The notes: a model not told the origin generated them from the letters alone. 64,000 nucleotides of DNA from Demequina globuliformis (GCF_000975155.1 NZ_BBRG01000001.1:1719647-1783646), one strand, 5' to 3'; positions 18,558 to 28,469 are shown, counted from the stretch's first letter. A program made the numbers and translations.

Positions 18558-19229
18558 ATGGAAGCGATCGCACGGCCACGCGGCCGACTCCGCCAGGCCG
18601 TCGTGGACGTCGCGCGCTGCGTGGCCCCGGTGGAATGCGCCGGCTGCGGCATGCCGGACGTGCCACTGTGCCAGGACTGCGCGTCCGCGTGGTGGGAGCC
18701 GCCGTTGCGTTGCGAGGAGGGAGCCCCGCGCCTCATGGTGGGGGACGAGGCGCTCCTGCCTGTGTGGGCCATCGCACCGCTGACGGGGGAGGTTCACGAG
18801 GTCATCGCCGCATGGAAAGACGCGGGCAGGCGCGACCTGGACCGCGTCATGCAGGCGGGGATGGAGCGCCTCGCTGGGGCCGTCGCGCCCGCGGCTGACC
18901 TGGTTGTGCCGGTGCCCTCGCGCCCTGGCGCCTCACGCCGCCGCGGTGCCGACCTCACCTGGGCACTGGCACGAGGTGCCGCGCGTGCGCTGCCAGGTGC
19001 CAGGCCGATGCGCGGGCTCAGGCTCGGTGCTGGAGAGTCGAGGGGCGCGTCGGCGCGGCAACGGTGGAGGGCCGCCCAAGGTGCCATCGGTGTGCGCGGC
19101 GAACTGAAAGGTCGAGTCCTGTTGGTGGATGACGTGGTGACCACCGGGGCGACGCTGGCGGCGTGTTCCTTGGCCCTCAGCGAACACCATGCGGAGGTCG
19201 TGGGGGCGCTCGTGTTGGCATGTGCCTAA
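18558..19229 (+). CDS. comF: ComF family phosphoribosyltransferase-like protein
   Basis: 223 residues. An N-terminal four-Cys zinc-finger-like element (CAGCGMPDVPLCQDC) and a C-terminal type I phosphoribosyltransferase fold with the PRPP loop VLLVDDVVTTGATLAACS. This is the standard ComF layout, usually found just upstream of hpf-secA in actinobacteria. ComF is needed for DNA uptake in competent bacteria, but here it may serve another DNA- or nucleotide-related purpose. The 95 bp before it likely contains its promoter. Confidence 0.87.
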   Translation: MEAIARPRGRLRQAVVDVARCVAPVECAGCGMPDVPLCQDCASAWWEPPLRCEEGAPRLMVGDEALLPVWAIAPLTGEVHEVIAAWKDAGRRDLDRVMQAGMERLAGAVAPAADLVVPVPSRPGASRRRGADLTWALARGAARALPGARPMRGLRLGAGESRGASARQRWRAAQGAIGVRGELKGRVLLVDDVVTTGATLAACSLALSEHHAEVVGALVLACA

Positions 19230-19403
19230 GGTCCTCGCACCGGACGCCAGAGCGGGCTAGGCTGGCGTCAGACGGCACAGCAGGTGCCGCACCTTCGAGC
19301 AGGGGAGGTGATGCCCACAGGCGCGGAAGGCGCCGAAGCGATATCACCCCGAGCCGCGCGGCGGGAGGCCGCCGGCCGTCAAGCACTGCGAAGGAGCTGC
19401 ACC

Positions 19404-20063
19404 ATGGACATCGCCATCGTCGGACGCCACACCAAGGTCACCGAGGACATGCGCACCACCATCTTCGAGAAGATGGAGAAGGTTGAGGAAGTGGCGCCCC
19501 GCGTCACCCGGGCCGAGGTGCACGTGGTCCATGAACGCAATCCCCACCTGAGTGGGAACCGTGAACGCGTCGAGATCACCTTGCATGGGCCCCGTGGAAT
19601 CTTGCGCGCAGAGGCGGACGCCGACGACCGCCTTGTTGCCCTCGATCGTGCACAGGCGCGCATTCTCGAACAGTTGCGCAAGCGCCGGGAGCGCCACGCC
19701 AAGCGCCACAACCACAAGCCCTCGCTTCATGAAGTTGTTGCCGCGGATCTGGCAAGCGTTGAGTCTGCCCCCTCGGCGCCTGACCCCGACCCCATTGAGT
19801 CGGTCCAAGAGTGGGAGGGAGCGCCGGAGGGCGCCACCCGCGAGGTGGCCATCGACGACACTCCGATCGTGATTCGCTCCAAGACTCACACAGGGTCGCC
19901 CATGAGCGTGTCTGAGGCCATTGACCAGATGGAACTCGTGGGTCACGACTTCTACTTGTTCCACGACGCGGAGTCCAACCTCCCCTCCGCCGTGTACCGC
20001 CGCCGTGGATGGACCTACGGCGTCATCCACCTCGAGACGAACTCCGCAGAGGTCACCGTCTGA
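19404..20063 (+). CDS. hpf: Ribosome hibernation-promoting factor, long form
   Basis: 219 residues from the ATG preceded by AAGGAG at 19391. The N-terminal S30AE domain (MDIAIVGRHTKVTEDM...) binds the 30S decoding centre. A charged linker follows, then the C-terminal dimerisation domain (residues ~160-219: IVIRSKTHTGSPMSVSEAIDQMELVGHDFYLF is the hallmark), which pairs ribosomes into 100S particles. The frame is open 120 bp further upstream, but that segment has no family match. A strong hairpin terminator lies ~45 bp downstream. Confidence 0.94.
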   Translation: MDIAIVGRHTKVTEDMRTTIFEKMEKVEEVAPRVTRAEVHVVHERNPHLSGNRERVEITLHGPRGILRAEADADDRLVALDRAQARILEQLRKRRERHAKRHNHKPSLHEVVAADLASVESAPSAPDPDPIESVQEWEGAPEGATREVAIDDTPIVIRSKTHTGSPMSVSEAIDQMELVGHDFYLFHDAESNLPSAVYRRRGWTYGVIHLETNSAEVTV

Positions 20064-20109
20064 CCTGCTCACGTGGCGCCGCATGACTCGCGGTGCTCCG
20101 TGAACCCGG

Positions 20110-20146
20110 GCCCGCGTTCGCCACCTGTCAGGTCGCGAACGCGGGC
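20110..20146 (+). terminator. Hairpin terminator after hpf
   Basis: Perfect 12-bp stem GCCCGCGTTCGC / GCGAACGCGGGC with a 13-nt loop, 47 bp after the hpf stop. A short run of T/C (TTCGGT) follows rather than a long U tract, usual in high-GC genomes. Confidence 0.7.
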
Positions 20147-20257
20147 TTCGGTCTGTGCGGCGCCACGGTTGCGCCCTCAGCGAGACGCGAACCACCGCCC
20201 GCGAGTCACGCCCTACGATGGGATGCGGATCCGACCTGAGACTTGAGGAGTCACGAC

Positions 20258-23062
20258 GTGTCTGTCATCGATCGCATCGTCCGGATGGGCGAGGGACGCA
20301 CCCTCCGCCGCCTCGAAAAGGTGGTCACGCTCACGAACGCTCTCGAGAGCGCGTACGAGGAGCTGTCCGACGACGAGTTGCGCGGGCTGACCGCCGAGTT
20401 CAAGGAGCGCGTCGAGCAGGGCGAACCGCTTGACTCTCTGATGCCCGAGGCCTTCGCGGCCGTTCGCGAGGCATCGCGGCGCACCCTCGGCATGCGTCAC
20501 TTCGACGTCCAGATCATGGGCGGCGCTGCCCTTCACCGGGGTGACATTGCGGAGATGAAGACCGGTGAAGGAAAGACCCTTGTGGCGACCTTGCCGGCGT
20601 ACCTCAACGCTCTTGATGGCAACGGCGTGCACATCGTGACCGTGAACGACTACCTCGCCTCCTACCAGTCCGACCTGATGGGCCGCGTGTTCCGGTTCTT
20701 GGGGATGGAGACTGGCTGCATCTTGTCCGGAATGCCGGCTGAAGACCGCCGCAAGCAGTACGCCGCTGACATCACCTACGGCACCAACAATGAGTTTGGC
20801 TTTGACCACCTGCGCGACAACATGGCTCTCGACCCAAGCCAGTTGGTGCACCGCGGCTACCACTTCGCGATCGTGGATGAGGTGGACTCGATCCTGATCG
20901 ATGAGGCTCGTACCCCGCTCATCATCTCCGGCCCCTCGAGCGCCGACCATGGCCGCTGGTACACCGAGTTCGCGCGCCTTGCCCGGGAGCTCGTCGTCGA
21001 CGAGGACTACGAAGTCGAGGAGAAGAAGCGCACCGTCGGCATGCTCGAGCCCGGCATCGAGAAGGTGGAGAAGGCGCTCGGCATCGAGAACCTCTACGAA
21101 CCCGCCAACACCCCGCTGATTGGGTTCCTGAACAACGCCGTCAAGGCAAAGGAACTGTTCAAGCGCGACCGCGACTATGTGGTGCAGGACGGCGACGTCG
21201 ACATCGTGGACGAGCACACCGGCCGCCTGCTGAAGGGCCGTCGCTACTCCGAGGGTCTGCACCAGGCCATCGAGGCCAAGGAAGGCGTGCAGATCAAGGC
21301 GGAGAACCAGACCTACGCCTCGATCACCTTGCAGAACTACTTCCGTCAGTACACCAAGTTGTCCGGCATGACCGGTACCGCGCAGACGGAAGCGGCTGAG
21401 CTGCACTCGACCTACGGCATGGGTGTCATCCCCATCCCGACCAACAAGGCGATGGTGCGCCAGGACAAGGCCGACCTCCTGTACAAGACGGAGCAGGCCA
21501 AGTTTGACGCGGTGATCGATGACATCCTCGAGCGCAATGCCAAGGGCCAGCCGGTCCTCGTGGGCACCGTGTCGGTTGAGAAGTCAGAGCGCCTGTCGAA
21601 GGAACTGCGCAAGCGCGGCATTCAGCACTCCGTCCTGAACGCCAAGCAGCACGCGAAGGAAGCGGAAGTGGTCGCTGAGGCTGGTCGCAAGGGGGCCGTA
21701 ACCGTCGCGACGAACATGGCCGGCCGCGGCACCGACATCATGCTCGGCGGCAACCCCGAGTTCCGCGCCGTCCAGGAGATGGCCGCGCGCGGCCTCGACC
21801 CCAACGACAACCCCGAGGAGTACGAGCGGGTGTGGGACGAGGTCCTGCAGCAGGCGAAGGACGACGTCGGGACCGAGCACGACGAGGTTCTCGAGGCCGG
21901 CGGCCTCTACGTATTGGGCACTGAGCGCCACGAGTCACGCCGCATCGACAACCAGCTCCGGGGCCGTTCCGGCCGCCAGGGCGACCCGGGCGAGTCGCGC
22001 TTCTACCTCTCGCTCCAAGACGATCTGATGCGAATGTTCCAGTCCGGTCTGGCTGCGAACATGATGAACTCGTCGGCGATCCCCGACGACATGCCGATCG
22101 AGTCGAAGGTGTTGACCCGCGGCGTGCGCAGTGCGCAGGCGCAGCTCGAGGGACGTAACGCGGAGATCCGCAAGAACATCCTGAAGTACGACGACGTGAT
22201 GAGCTCGCAGCGCACCGTCATCTATGCCGAGCGCCGTCGCGTGCTCGACGGCGAGGACTTTGGCGACCAGATCCCCGTGTTCATCGAGGACGTGATCGGC
22301 GCCTACGTTCGCTCGACCACGACCGTAGGCAACCCGGACGAGTGGGACCTCGAGGCGCTGTGGAAGGACCTGCGCACGATTTACCCCACATCCGTTTCCG
22401 CCGAGGAACTGATCGAGGAAGCTGGCGGCATCGACCAGCTCACGCCGGGCTTCATGGAGCGCGAACTCATCGCTGATGCCAAAGTTCAGTACCAGGCGGT
22501 CGAAGAGCGTCTGGGTGAGGAGATCGCGCGCAAGGCGGAGCGTCAGGTCGTGCTTCAGGTCCTGGACGCCAAGTGGCGCGAGCACCTGTACGAGATGGAC
22601 TATCTCAAGGAGGGCATTGGCCTGCGCTCGATGGGTCAGCGCGATCCCCTCACCGAGTATCAGCGCGAGGGTTACCAACTCTTCCAGGCCATGCTGGACG
22701 GCGTGAAGGAGCAGGCACTGCAGGTGCTGTACCGCGTGGAAAAGCGCGAACCGGCGCAGCCCGGCCCCCAGGTCAACGCGGCATCGGCCGCCCAGACGGC
22801 GGCCGGCGCACAGGCTCAGCAGCAGCGGCGCTCGGTTTCCACGGCGACCGGCACCCCAGGCGCCATGATGCAGTCGTCGATGGGTGCCCTGACCTACTCC
22901 GGCCCGTCGGAGGACGGGTCTGCGACGGTCAAGAAGCCTGACGGCGCCGCGGCCAAGCCCGAGGGCGACGGGGCCACCTTCCCAGGGACGGCGAAGAATG
23001 CGCCGTGCCCGTGCGGATCCGGCAAAAAGTACAAGATGTGCCACGGTAAGAACGAAGACTGA
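20258..23062 (+). CDS. secA: Preprotein translocase ATPase SecA
   Basis: 934 residues from GTG at 20258, with TGAGGAG 8 bp upstream and the family start [17 protein letters not shown]; a TTG 15 bp earlier lies over that ribosome-binding site. Motor NBD1 has Walker A MKTGEGKT and [14 protein letters not shown]; the preprotein-binding and scaffold regions follow, then NBD2 with [10 protein letters not shown] and [11 protein letters not shown]. The tail (residues ~830-905) is low-complexity and ends in a zinc-binding SEC-C motif, [14 protein letters not shown]. It drives protein export through SecYEG. The SEC-C zinc tail suggests the housekeeping SecA1 type. Confidence 0.97.
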   Translation: MSVIDRIVRMGEGRTLRRLEKVVTLTNALESAYEELSDDELRGLTAEFKERVEQGEPLDSLMPEAFAAVREASRRTLGMRHFDVQIMGGAALHRGDIAEMKTGEGKTLVATLPAYLNALDGNGVHIVTVNDYLASYQSDLMGRVFRFLGMETGCILSGMPAEDRRKQYAADITYGTNNEFGFDHLRDNMALDPSQLVHRGYHFAIVDEVDSILIDEARTPLIISGPSSADHGRWYTEFARLARELVVDEDYEVEEKKRTVGMLEPGIEKVEKALGIENLYEPANTPLIGFLNNAVKAKELFKRDRDYVVQDGDVDIVDEHTGRLLKGRRYSEGLHQAIEAKEGVQIKAENQTYASITLQNYFRQYTKLSGMTGTAQTEAAELHSTYGMGVIPIPTNKAMVRQDKADLLYKTEQAKFDAVIDDILERNAKGQPVLVGTVSVEKSERLSKELRKRGIQHSVLNAKQHAKEAEVVAEAGRKGAVTVATNMAGRGTDIMLGGNPEFRAVQEMAARGLDPNDNPEEYERVWDEVLQQAKDDVGTEHDEVLEAGGLYVLGTERHESRRIDNQLRGRSGRQGDPGESRFYLSLQDDLMRMFQSGLAANMMNSSAIPDDMPIESKVLTRGVRSAQAQLEGRNAEIRKNILKYDDVMSSQRTVIYAERRRVLDGEDFGDQIPVFIEDVIGAYVRSTTTVGNPDEWDLEALWKDLRTIYPTSVSAEELIEEAGGIDQLTPGFMERELIADAKVQYQAVEERLGEEIARKAERQVVLQVLDAKWREHLYEMDYLKEGIGLRSMGQRDPLTEYQREGYQLFQAMLDGVKEQALQVLYRVEKREPAQPGPQVNAASAAQTAAGAQAQQQRRSVSTATGTPGAMMQSSMGALTYSGPSEDGSATVKKPDGAAAKPEGDGATFPGTAKNAPCPCGSGKKYKMCHGKNED

Positions 23063-23069
23063 TCTCACA

Positions 23070-23112
23070 CGCGAACGCCCGCCATCCCCACAAGGGGTGG
23101 CGGGCGTTCGCG
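23070..23112. terminator. Bidirectional terminator between secA and the Rv3235-like gene
   Basis: A 19-bp stem (CGCGAACGCCCGCCA...CCCC against GGGGTGGCGGGCGTTCGCG) with one bulged T and a 4-nt loop. It lies between the converging stops of secA (23062) and the minus-strand gene (23123). Confidence 0.85.
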
Positions 23113-23122
23113 CGTGGTGGGG

Positions 23123-23509
23123 CTAAATGAGGTCCAGCAACGTGGTGATCCACCGCCCGTGCGCGACTTCCATGCGCATCGCGACTGCGCGGGTCCGCGC
23201 AGGGGTGGCAACGACGATTGCCACCTCGGACGTGAAGGCGTCAATGCGGTCCACCCGTGAGCGCAAGACTCGCACCTGGCCTCCCGTTTGACCGGCACGC
23301 TTGGCCAGCGAGCGCTGGCGCTCCAGCTTCTTGCGCAGTTCCGGCTCGAGCCATCGGTGAACGGGGGTCAGATCGGGGCCTCCCAGGATGGCTTCGACGA
23401 CCGCCTTCGCGACGGTGCAGGCCAAGGGCGCGGGGTTGCCCAGCTGCTTCCCAGAGTGGCGCACCGCCGGTGCGGTCAGGCTGACGCCGGTGAGTGCGGC
23501 GGCGCTCAT
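23123..23509 (-). CDS. Rv3235-like (DUF6459) protein
   Basis: 128 residues from the ATG that overlaps the LysM gene stop (ATGA); a start three codons earlier is possible. The segment PLACTVAKAVVEAILGGPDLTPVHRWLEPEL followed by VLRSRVDRIDAFTSEVAIVV matches the Rv3235 family, found next to secA in mycobacteria and Micrococcales. It looks small, soluble and alpha/beta, without catalytic residues. The tight coupling with an exported LysM protein suggests they work together; the function is unknown. Confidence 0.75.
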   Translation of the reverse strand: MSAAALTGVSLTAPAVRHSGKQLGNPAPLACTVAKAVVEAILGGPDLTPVHRWLEPELRKKLERQRSLAKRAGQTGGQVRVLRSRVDRIDAFTSEVAIVVATPARTRAVAMRMEVAHGRWITTLLDLI

Positions 23510-24318
23510 GCGGTCCACCCCTTCGGAATCTCGAGCACCATGCCAGGGTGAATCATGTCGGGGTCCTCTCCGATGAGGCCTTTGTTCTGGTCGTACAACT
23601 CGGGCCAGTGCGTGGCCACGTCGGTGGGGGTGGCACCGTCGCCAAGGGCGTCGGCGGTCAGCGTCCAGAGGCTGTCGCCGGGCGTGACCGTGAGTCCAGT
23701 CGCGGCACCGCCCTGGGCATCACCTCCGGCGGTGTCGTTGGCGCCGTCTGAGGAGACCGCGCTGCTGGCCTCCGGAGCGGAGGTCACTGCTGGAGGCGCG
23801 GACGTCGCCTGCTCGTGGCTCGCGACTTCGGATGGTCGCGGGATGTGCGGGCGTTCGCGTGGAGCAGGTGGAGCGTGATCGACGCTCGCGGTCGGCTGGG
23901 CTAGCCAGCCTGCCTGATCGGGGGCCTCGTCGACGGTGGCGAAGCCGGGAGCCGCGACGCCTGCGCTGAGCCCAACTCCGAGTGCCGCGCTGACCACCCG
24001 GCGCCACGCTTGGGGCGTCACCTTCGCCACCGCGGCGCGCAGCCGCTCCGAGCCGGTGCTCGCGGCGATCGCGAGGGCCGCCACTGTGAGATAGGTGCCG
24101 ATCGCGGCACAGACGGCGCAGGCTGCGAGCACCACGAGATCCGCCATGGCGAGGGGTCTTCCGGCGACGTCCGCCCAGAGTGCTCTGCCCGCGGCTGCCG
24201 CGAAGACGACGGCGGCGGGAGCGCCCGCCAGTGTCAGGACTGCTCCTGTGCGCCCCAGGCCGGGGCGCGGGTAACCCGTGGTGGGGGGCGCCATTGACGA
24301 AGTGCTTCGCTGCGACAT
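23506..24318 (-). CDS. Membrane-anchored LysM domain protein
   Basis: 270 residues. Three hydrophobic segments (residues ~23-45, ~58-85 and ~112-130) precede a long Pro/Ala/Ser-rich linker. A single C-terminal LysM domain (residues ~208-270: LTVTPGDSLWTLTADALGD ... YDQNKGLIGEDPDMIHPGMVLEIP) binds peptidoglycan. It is therefore an envelope protein tied to the cell wall. It overlaps the downstream Rv3235-like gene by 4 bp and is divergent from the gene at 24427. The AT-rich stretch 24319-24400, unusual here, probably contains its promoter. Confidence 0.85.
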   Translation of the reverse strand: MSQRSTSSMAPPTTGYPRPGLGRTGAVLTLAGAPAAVVFAAAAGRALWADVAGRPLAMADLVVLAACAVCAAIGTYLTVAALAIAASTGSERLRAAVAKVTPQAWRRVVSAALGVGLSAGVAAPGFATVDEAPDQAGWLAQPTASVDHAPPAPRERPHIPRPSEVASHEQATSAPPAVTSAPEASSAVSSDGANDTAGGDAQGGAATGLTVTPGDSLWTLTADALGDGATPTDVATHWPELYDQNKGLIGEDPDMIHPGMVLEIPKGWTA

Positions 24319-24426
24319 GTGGTCATTCTTTCTTGTTTAATGTCGTTTGATGTCTTTAGGTATATCCCGCATGGTCATGGGTGTCCACCGGTAGGCAAGA
24401 TCTGTGGACAGCGCTAGCGTGTCGGC

Positions 24427-24939
24427 ATGCGATGGGAGCAGCTCTTTGCCGACCTCGAGGCGCAGGCGCGCGCGAGCGAGGAGGCGCAATGGCGCGGTGA
24501 TGTCGCCGATCGCACGCGGTCCGAACGCGCGTCGATCGCGTGGGGCGAGCGCTTATTGGCGTCCGTGGGTCGCGCCGTGACGGTGACCTGCACCGACGGC
24601 GAGCGCGTGTCCGGCACGGTGATCGAGGCAGGCTCCCTGTGGTGCCTGCTTGAGGACGGCGCTGGCCGGTCCGTCGTGATCCCTGCGCCCGCGGTCGTCG
24701 CTATTTCTGGGCTTGCGCCGAGCGCCGCGCAGGCACGTGTGGTCGACTCGCGGCTGACGTTCGCAACCCTGGTGCGCGGCATCTCTCGCGACCGGTCGCG
24801 CGTGGCACTTGCGCTTGGTTCCGGTGATGTCCAGGGCGTGATCGCGGTGGTGGGAGCGGACTATTGCGATGTCCGCACCGACGTGGGCGAGACGCTCACG
24901 ATTCCTCTCGCCAGGATTGTGCGCTGCACTGCGGTGTGA
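24427..24939 (+). CDS. Conserved hypothetical protein, beta-barrel-like
   Basis: 170 residues, soluble, without signal peptide. The N-terminal third is a charged helix (FADLEAQARASEEAQWRGDVADRTRSERASIAW). The rest is a run of beta strands resembling a small Sm/RIFT-like barrel (VGRAVTVTCTDGERVSGTVIEAGSLWCLLEDG) seen twice, the second time around DVQGVIAVVGADYCDVRTDVG, so it may be an internal duplication. The gene is regularly found between the LysM/Rv3235 pair and the HTH/SAF/CpaE genes in related genomes (recollection, not checked). No function can be assigned. Confidence 0.65.
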   Translation: MRWEQLFADLEAQARASEEAQWRGDVADRTRSERASIAWGERLLASVGRAVTVTCTDGERVSGTVIEAGSLWCLLEDGAGRSVVIPAPAVVAISGLAPSAAQARVVDSRLTFATLVRGISRDRSRVALALGSGDVQGVIAVVGADYCDVRTDVGETLTIPLARIVRCTAV

Positions 24940-24956
24940 GCGGCGCGCCGGTGGGA

Positions 24957-25163
24957 CTAAGCGTCCTCGGTGGCCTTGGCCTTGGCGGCGTCGTACTGAC
25001 GCTGGATGTAGGCCTCGAGTTCTGACGCCTCGACGCGCCAGATTCCGCGCCCGCCTACCTGGATGGCGGGCAGGTCGCCGGAACGTACCAATGAGTACGC
25101 CTGCTGTGAGGAGATGTTGAGGACTTCCTGGACATCTTCCAACTTCAAGAACCGTGCTGCCAT
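24957..25163 (-). CDS. Small helix-turn-helix DNA-binding protein (AlpA/excisionase-like)
   Basis: 68 residues from ATG (MAARFLKLEDVQEVLNISSQQ); an ATG three codons earlier is an alternative and neither has a clear ribosome-binding site. A single MerR-type winged HTH: LEDVQEVLNISSQQAYSLVRSGDLPAIQVGGRGIWRVE, followed by a C-terminal helix EAYIQRQYDAAKAKA. Despite resemblance to phage excisionases it lies in a stable housekeeping block and has no integrase neighbour, so a chromosomal regulator is more likely. Convergent with the gene at 24427, 17 bp between stops. Confidence 0.82.
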   Translation of the reverse strand: MAARFLKLEDVQEVLNISSQQAYSLVRSGDLPAIQVGGRGIWRVEASELEAYIQRQYDAAKAKATEDA

Positions 25164-25273
25164 GACCGTCATTGTTGCACGCGCCCCGGCCGCCGCGGCC
25201 TTATCCACAGGGTCTTGTCGCCGGACGTCTGCCCGGGCATGCTGGGCTCACTGAAGGCGATTAAGGGGGGCAT

Positions 25274-25894
25274 ATGCCAAGCGACTCGCCCGTTGCGGGG
25301 CGGCTCAAGCGGCCGTCGTGGACCGATCCGCGCCTGCTCATCGGGATTGCACTGATCGCGTTGTCGCTGGTCGCAGTCGCGATGACGGTGCGGGCAGCGG
25401 ATTCGACCGTGGCGCACTACTCGGCGCGGGACACGCTCACTCCCGGGTCCACATTGACCGAGCAAGACGTGGTCGTTTCTGCGGTCAAGGTTCCCGACGG
25501 CGAGTACTTGGAGACCTCCGCCGAGCCGCGCTGGGGTGCGGTCGTCACACGGACGGTCGGCGCTGGTGAACTCGTTCCAGTCGACGCGCTGACCGATGCG
25601 GACGACGCAGGGGTGCGGCCCATTGCGGTCACGACCTCGCTGCCTTTGGCCGAAGGGCTGCAGGCCGGGTCCGTTGTCGACGTGTGGCTCACCACCGAGG
25701 ACGACGCGGGCGCCCGTTCGACGGTGCTGATCGGCGAGGGGCTCACCGTCACGGCGGTAGAGCGGGCCGACGGCGCCTTTGCTAGTGGCGGCGATACCGT
25801 GCACGTGGGCGTCGACACGGCTGGGGTGGCTGCTTTCCTCGACGCGGTGGCCTCGGGAGGCGCGCTCGCCGTCGTCGGGCCGGGGAGCAACTAG
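25274..25894 (+). CDS. SAF domain-containing membrane protein (CpaB/FlgA-like)
   Basis: 206 residues from ATG with AAGGGGGG upstream. One N-terminal membrane helix (RLLIGIALIALSLVAVAMTV, ~23-42), then a SAF domain (HYSARDTLTPGSTLTEQDVVVSAVKVPDGEYL) and a second beta domain. This is the layout of CpaB/RcpC pilus proteins. It is 1 bp from the CpaE-like gene, so they form a two-gene unit. No pilin, TadA or secretin gene is in the window, so a complete Tad pilus is not supported here. Confidence 0.82.
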   Translation: MPSDSPVAGRLKRPSWTDPRLLIGIALIALSLVAVAMTVRAADSTVAHYSARDTLTPGSTLTEQDVVVSAVKVPDGEYLETSAEPRWGAVVTRTVGAGELVPVDALTDADDAGVRPIAVTTSLPLAEGLQAGSVVDVWLTTEDDAGARSTVLIGEGLTVTAVERADGAFASGGDTVHVGVDTAGVAAFLDAVASGGALAVVGPGSN

Positions 25895-25895
25895 C

Positions 25896-27143
25896 GTGGC
25901 GACCACCGGTGTGGTGGTGGCAGTTCGCCACCGTGCTGAGGCGGAGCTGACCGCCGCAATCGACGCTCACCCGGCTTTGGCCGTTGCTCGGCGATGCGCC
26001 GATCTCGCGGAGGCAGTCGCGGCCGTGCAGGCGGGCGCCGGTGCGGTCATGGTGGTGTCTGACCAGCCACGCCTCACGCGGGACGTCCTCGCTGACCTTG
26101 CACGCTCCGGGGTTGCCCTCGTGGGCGTCGCCGCGACCGACGACGAGGGTCAACACTTGCGGACCCTCGGCATCCATGACGTGTGGGCCGCGCCGAGCGC
26201 GCCTGCCTTGGCGCAGCACCTCGCATCGCTCGCCGACCAAGCGACCCCTGGCGTGGTCGAGCGCGTGACGAAGCACGCTCATGCGGGCCAAGGGCAGGCC
26301 GGCCATGTGTACGCCGTGTGGGGCCCGGCGGGCGCACCCGGTCGCACCACCGTAGCGGTGGGGCTGGCGGCCGAGTTCGCCGCACGTGGCTACCGGACGT
26401 GTGTCGTGGACGCGGACACCTATGGCGGCGCGGTAGCTCAGGCGACCGGAATGCTAGACGAGGCACCGGGCCTCGCGGGCGTGGCGCGAGCCGCGAGCAC
26501 AGGGCGGGTCGACGGTGACGTGCTCGCTCGCCATGCCGTGCGGCTGAATTCGCGGCTGAGCGTCCTGAGTGGCATTAGCCGGCCCAGTCGTTGGCCCGAG
26601 CTGCCGGCGCCCGCGCTGGACGCCGTGTGGGATGCCCTGCGTGACTGGGCGGACATCACCGTCATTGACACGGGATTCAGCCTCGAGCATGACGAGGACT
26701 TGACCTACGACACCCGGGCGCCACAGCGCAATGGCGCGACGCTCAGTGCACTGACGGCCGCCGACACCGTGGTCGCGGTGGGGAGCGCGGAACCGCTGGG
26801 GGTTCAGCGGCTCATCCATGCCTGGGAGTCCCTCACGGCGCTCGCGCCCCAACCTGTGGTGGCGATGAATCGCGTGCGTGCGGAGGTCGCGGGGCCCCAG
26901 CCCACCCAGGCTCTCGCCGACGCCTTGACCCGCTACGCGGGCGTGGACGAGGCATGGATGCTGCCGTGGGATCCGCGCAGCGCAGACGCCGCCACGTTGG
27001 CGGGCCAGACGCTGCGAGAACGCGCACCTCGCGGCAAGTTGACGAAGGCAATGGGTGCGCTCGCGGGCGGGGTGCTTGGCGCGGCAATGGTGGGCGCCCC
27101 CGCGCGCATATCCGACGTTGCTGTGCCAGCGCTGGGACAATAA
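25896..27143 (+). CDS. CpaE-like P-loop ATPase with deviant Walker A
   Basis: 415 residues from GTG at 25896, 1 bp after the SAF gene stop. The N-terminal ~130 residues form a receiver-like/atypical domain, typical of CpaE. Residues ~140-415 form a MinD/ParA-type fold with VVDADTYGGAVAQATG and VIDTGFSLEHDEDL. The P-loop reads GPAGAPGRTT where ParA/MinD has KGGxGKTT, so both lysines are replaced (second one by Arg). The C-terminus (GALAGGVLGAAMVGAPA) is hydrophobic and may touch the membrane. Probable partner of the SAF protein. Confidence 0.8.
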   Translation: MATTGVVVAVRHRAEAELTAAIDAHPALAVARRCADLAEAVAAVQAGAGAVMVVSDQPRLTRDVLADLARSGVALVGVAATDDEGQHLRTLGIHDVWAAPSAPALAQHLASLADQATPGVVERVTKHAHAGQGQAGHVYAVWGPAGAPGRTTVAVGLAAEFAARGYRTCVVDADTYGGAVAQATGMLDEAPGLAGVARAASTGRVDGDVLARHAVRLNSRLSVLSGISRPSRWPELPAPALDAVWDALRDWADITVIDTGFSLEHDEDLTYDTRAPQRNGATLSALTAADTVVAVGSAEPLGVQRLIHAWESLTALAPQPVVAMNRVRAEVAGPQPTQALADALTRYAGVDEAWMLPWDPRSADAATLAGQTLRERAPRGKLTKAMGALAGGVLGAAMVGAPARISDVAVPALGQ

Positions 27144-27147
27144 CTGC

Positions 27148-27594
27148 ATGCGCGTATACATCCCGGCCTCGTTCGACGACCTCGACGCGTGCCTGCGCGG
27201 AGACTTCACCGCCGAGCGCGCCTACGCCGTGACCCCACGGCTGCTCGAGATTTCATCGCTCGAGGACGAGGAAGAACTTGCCGAGCAGGTGCGTGACGAG
27301 GCGGCGTACGCTTCCATTCTTGCGGTGGGGTCGCCCGCGCGCGTGGTCATCGTCGCCGACCAGGTGCGGGCGGATGTGCGGGAGATTGCCGGGGACCATC
27401 CCGCAGCCGTGTCGATCGGCGGCCGCGTCGCCACCGAGGACATCGTGTGCGCCTTCGTCGACGAGGTGGATGCGGTAGACGACGCGGCGGCTGCCGTCGC
27501 TGGCGACGACGACGCCGCTGAAGTCCTCGCCGAGCGTGACCTGCTGTGGTGGGACGTCAGCGAGTTTCCTGCTATCCCACGCCCAGCCGCGTAG
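27148..27594 (+). CDS. DUF6912 family protein
   Basis: 148 residues from ATG at 27148 (MRVYIPASFDDLDACLRGDF), 4 bp after the CpaE-like stop. The start MRVYIPA is the family hallmark as I recall it. The body is soluble alpha/beta and acidic, with WWDVSEFPAIP near the end. The frame continues upstream into the ATPase gene and was trimmed at this ATG. Function unknown; regularly placed next to hisN in actinobacteria. Confidence 0.72.
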   Translation: MRVYIPASFDDLDACLRGDFTAERAYAVTPRLLEISSLEDEEELAEQVRDEAAYASILAVGSPARVVIVADQVRADVREIAGDHPAAVSIGGRVATEDIVCAFVDEVDAVDDAAAAVAGDDDAAEVLAERDLLWWDVSEFPAIPRPAA

Positions 27595-27671
27595 CCTGTC
27601 CCGCTCGACAAGCGCGCAGTGGTGCCCGTGTTGCACAGCCCGTCGAGCATCGGCCCGCGCCCGCGCCCGGC

Positions 27672-28469
27672 CTAGTGCCGAGCGTGAAGCGCGCCCAGGA
27701 TCGTCTCGTGCAGGAGCCCGTTCGTCGCGAGGGCATCTCCGCCGTAGGGGCCCGGCTCGCCTGCGAGCGACGTGAACGTGCCGCCCGCCTCAGTCACAAT
27801 CGGCACAAGGGCTGCCATGTCGTGGAGCGCTAGTTCCGGCTCGCAGGCCGCGTCCACGGCGCCCTCCGCGACCATCATGTAGCTCCAAAAGTCACCGAAG
27901 GCGCGGGTGCGCCACACCGTGAGGGCGAGGTCAAGGAACGCTGGCAACATGCCGCGCTCCTGCCATCCCGTGAGTGAGGAGTACGACAACGACGTGTGGG
28001 CGAGCGAGTCAACGCCGGAGACCGACAGGCGCGTCGCGTCCGCGGGTGACGAGCCACGCCAGGCTCCGTCACCGAGCGCAGCAAACCAGCGCCGTTGTAG
28101 GGCGGGCGCGCTGACCACGCCGACCACGGGCTGGCCGTCGACGACAAGCGCGATCAGGGTGGCCCACGCGGGCACCTCCCGAATGTAGTTCTTGGTGCCG
28201 TCAATGGGGTCGACAATCCACTGGCGTGTAGCGTCTCCCACGGCGCCAAACTCCTCGCCCAGGATCGCGTCCTGGGGGCGCTCGTTGGCGAGCATGTCGC
28301 GCACGAGTTGCTCGGCGGCGCGGTCGACCGCCGTCACCGGGGTGTCGTCGGCCTTGGTCTCGACCGTCAGAGACTCAGACGCGAAGTTTGCGAGGGTGAG
28401 GCGGTCGGCCGCGTCCGCGATGCGAAGGGCGAGCGCGAGGTCGTCTGCGTAAGCGCCGGTGGGGGTCAT
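27672..28469 (-). CDS. hisN: Histidinol-phosphatase / inositol monophosphatase family protein
   Basis: 265 residues. Metal-binding motifs of the IMPase superfamily are intact: GEEFG (motif 1), [12 protein letters not shown] (motif 2, DPIDGT) and the C-terminal [16 protein letters not shown], where the usual WD is HD. In actinobacteria this subgroup with a [18 protein letters not shown] segment is normally histidinol-phosphatase HisN, removing phosphate from histidinol-phosphate in histidine synthesis. Other sugar or inositol phosphates are possible. Divergent from the PL9 lyase across 263 bp that holds repeat copy A. Confidence 0.82.
   Translation of the reverse strand: MTPTGAYADDLALALRIADAADRLTLANFASESLTVETKADDTPVTAVDRAAEQLVRDMLANERPQDAILGEEFGAVGDATRQWIVDPIDGTKNYIREVPAWATLIALVVDGQPVVGVVSAPALQRRWFAALGDGAWRGSSPADATRLSVSGVDSLAHTSLSYSSLTGWQERGMLPAFLDLALTVWRTRAFGDFWSYMMVAEGAVDAACEPELALHDMAALVPIVTEAGGTFTSLAGEPGPYGGDALATNGLLHETILGALHARH

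Noticed and set aside
24957-25163. Phage excisionase signalling an integrated element
   Set aside because: The HTH resembles excisionases, but there is no integrase, attachment repeat or base-composition change nearby, and the surrounding genes are conserved housekeeping.
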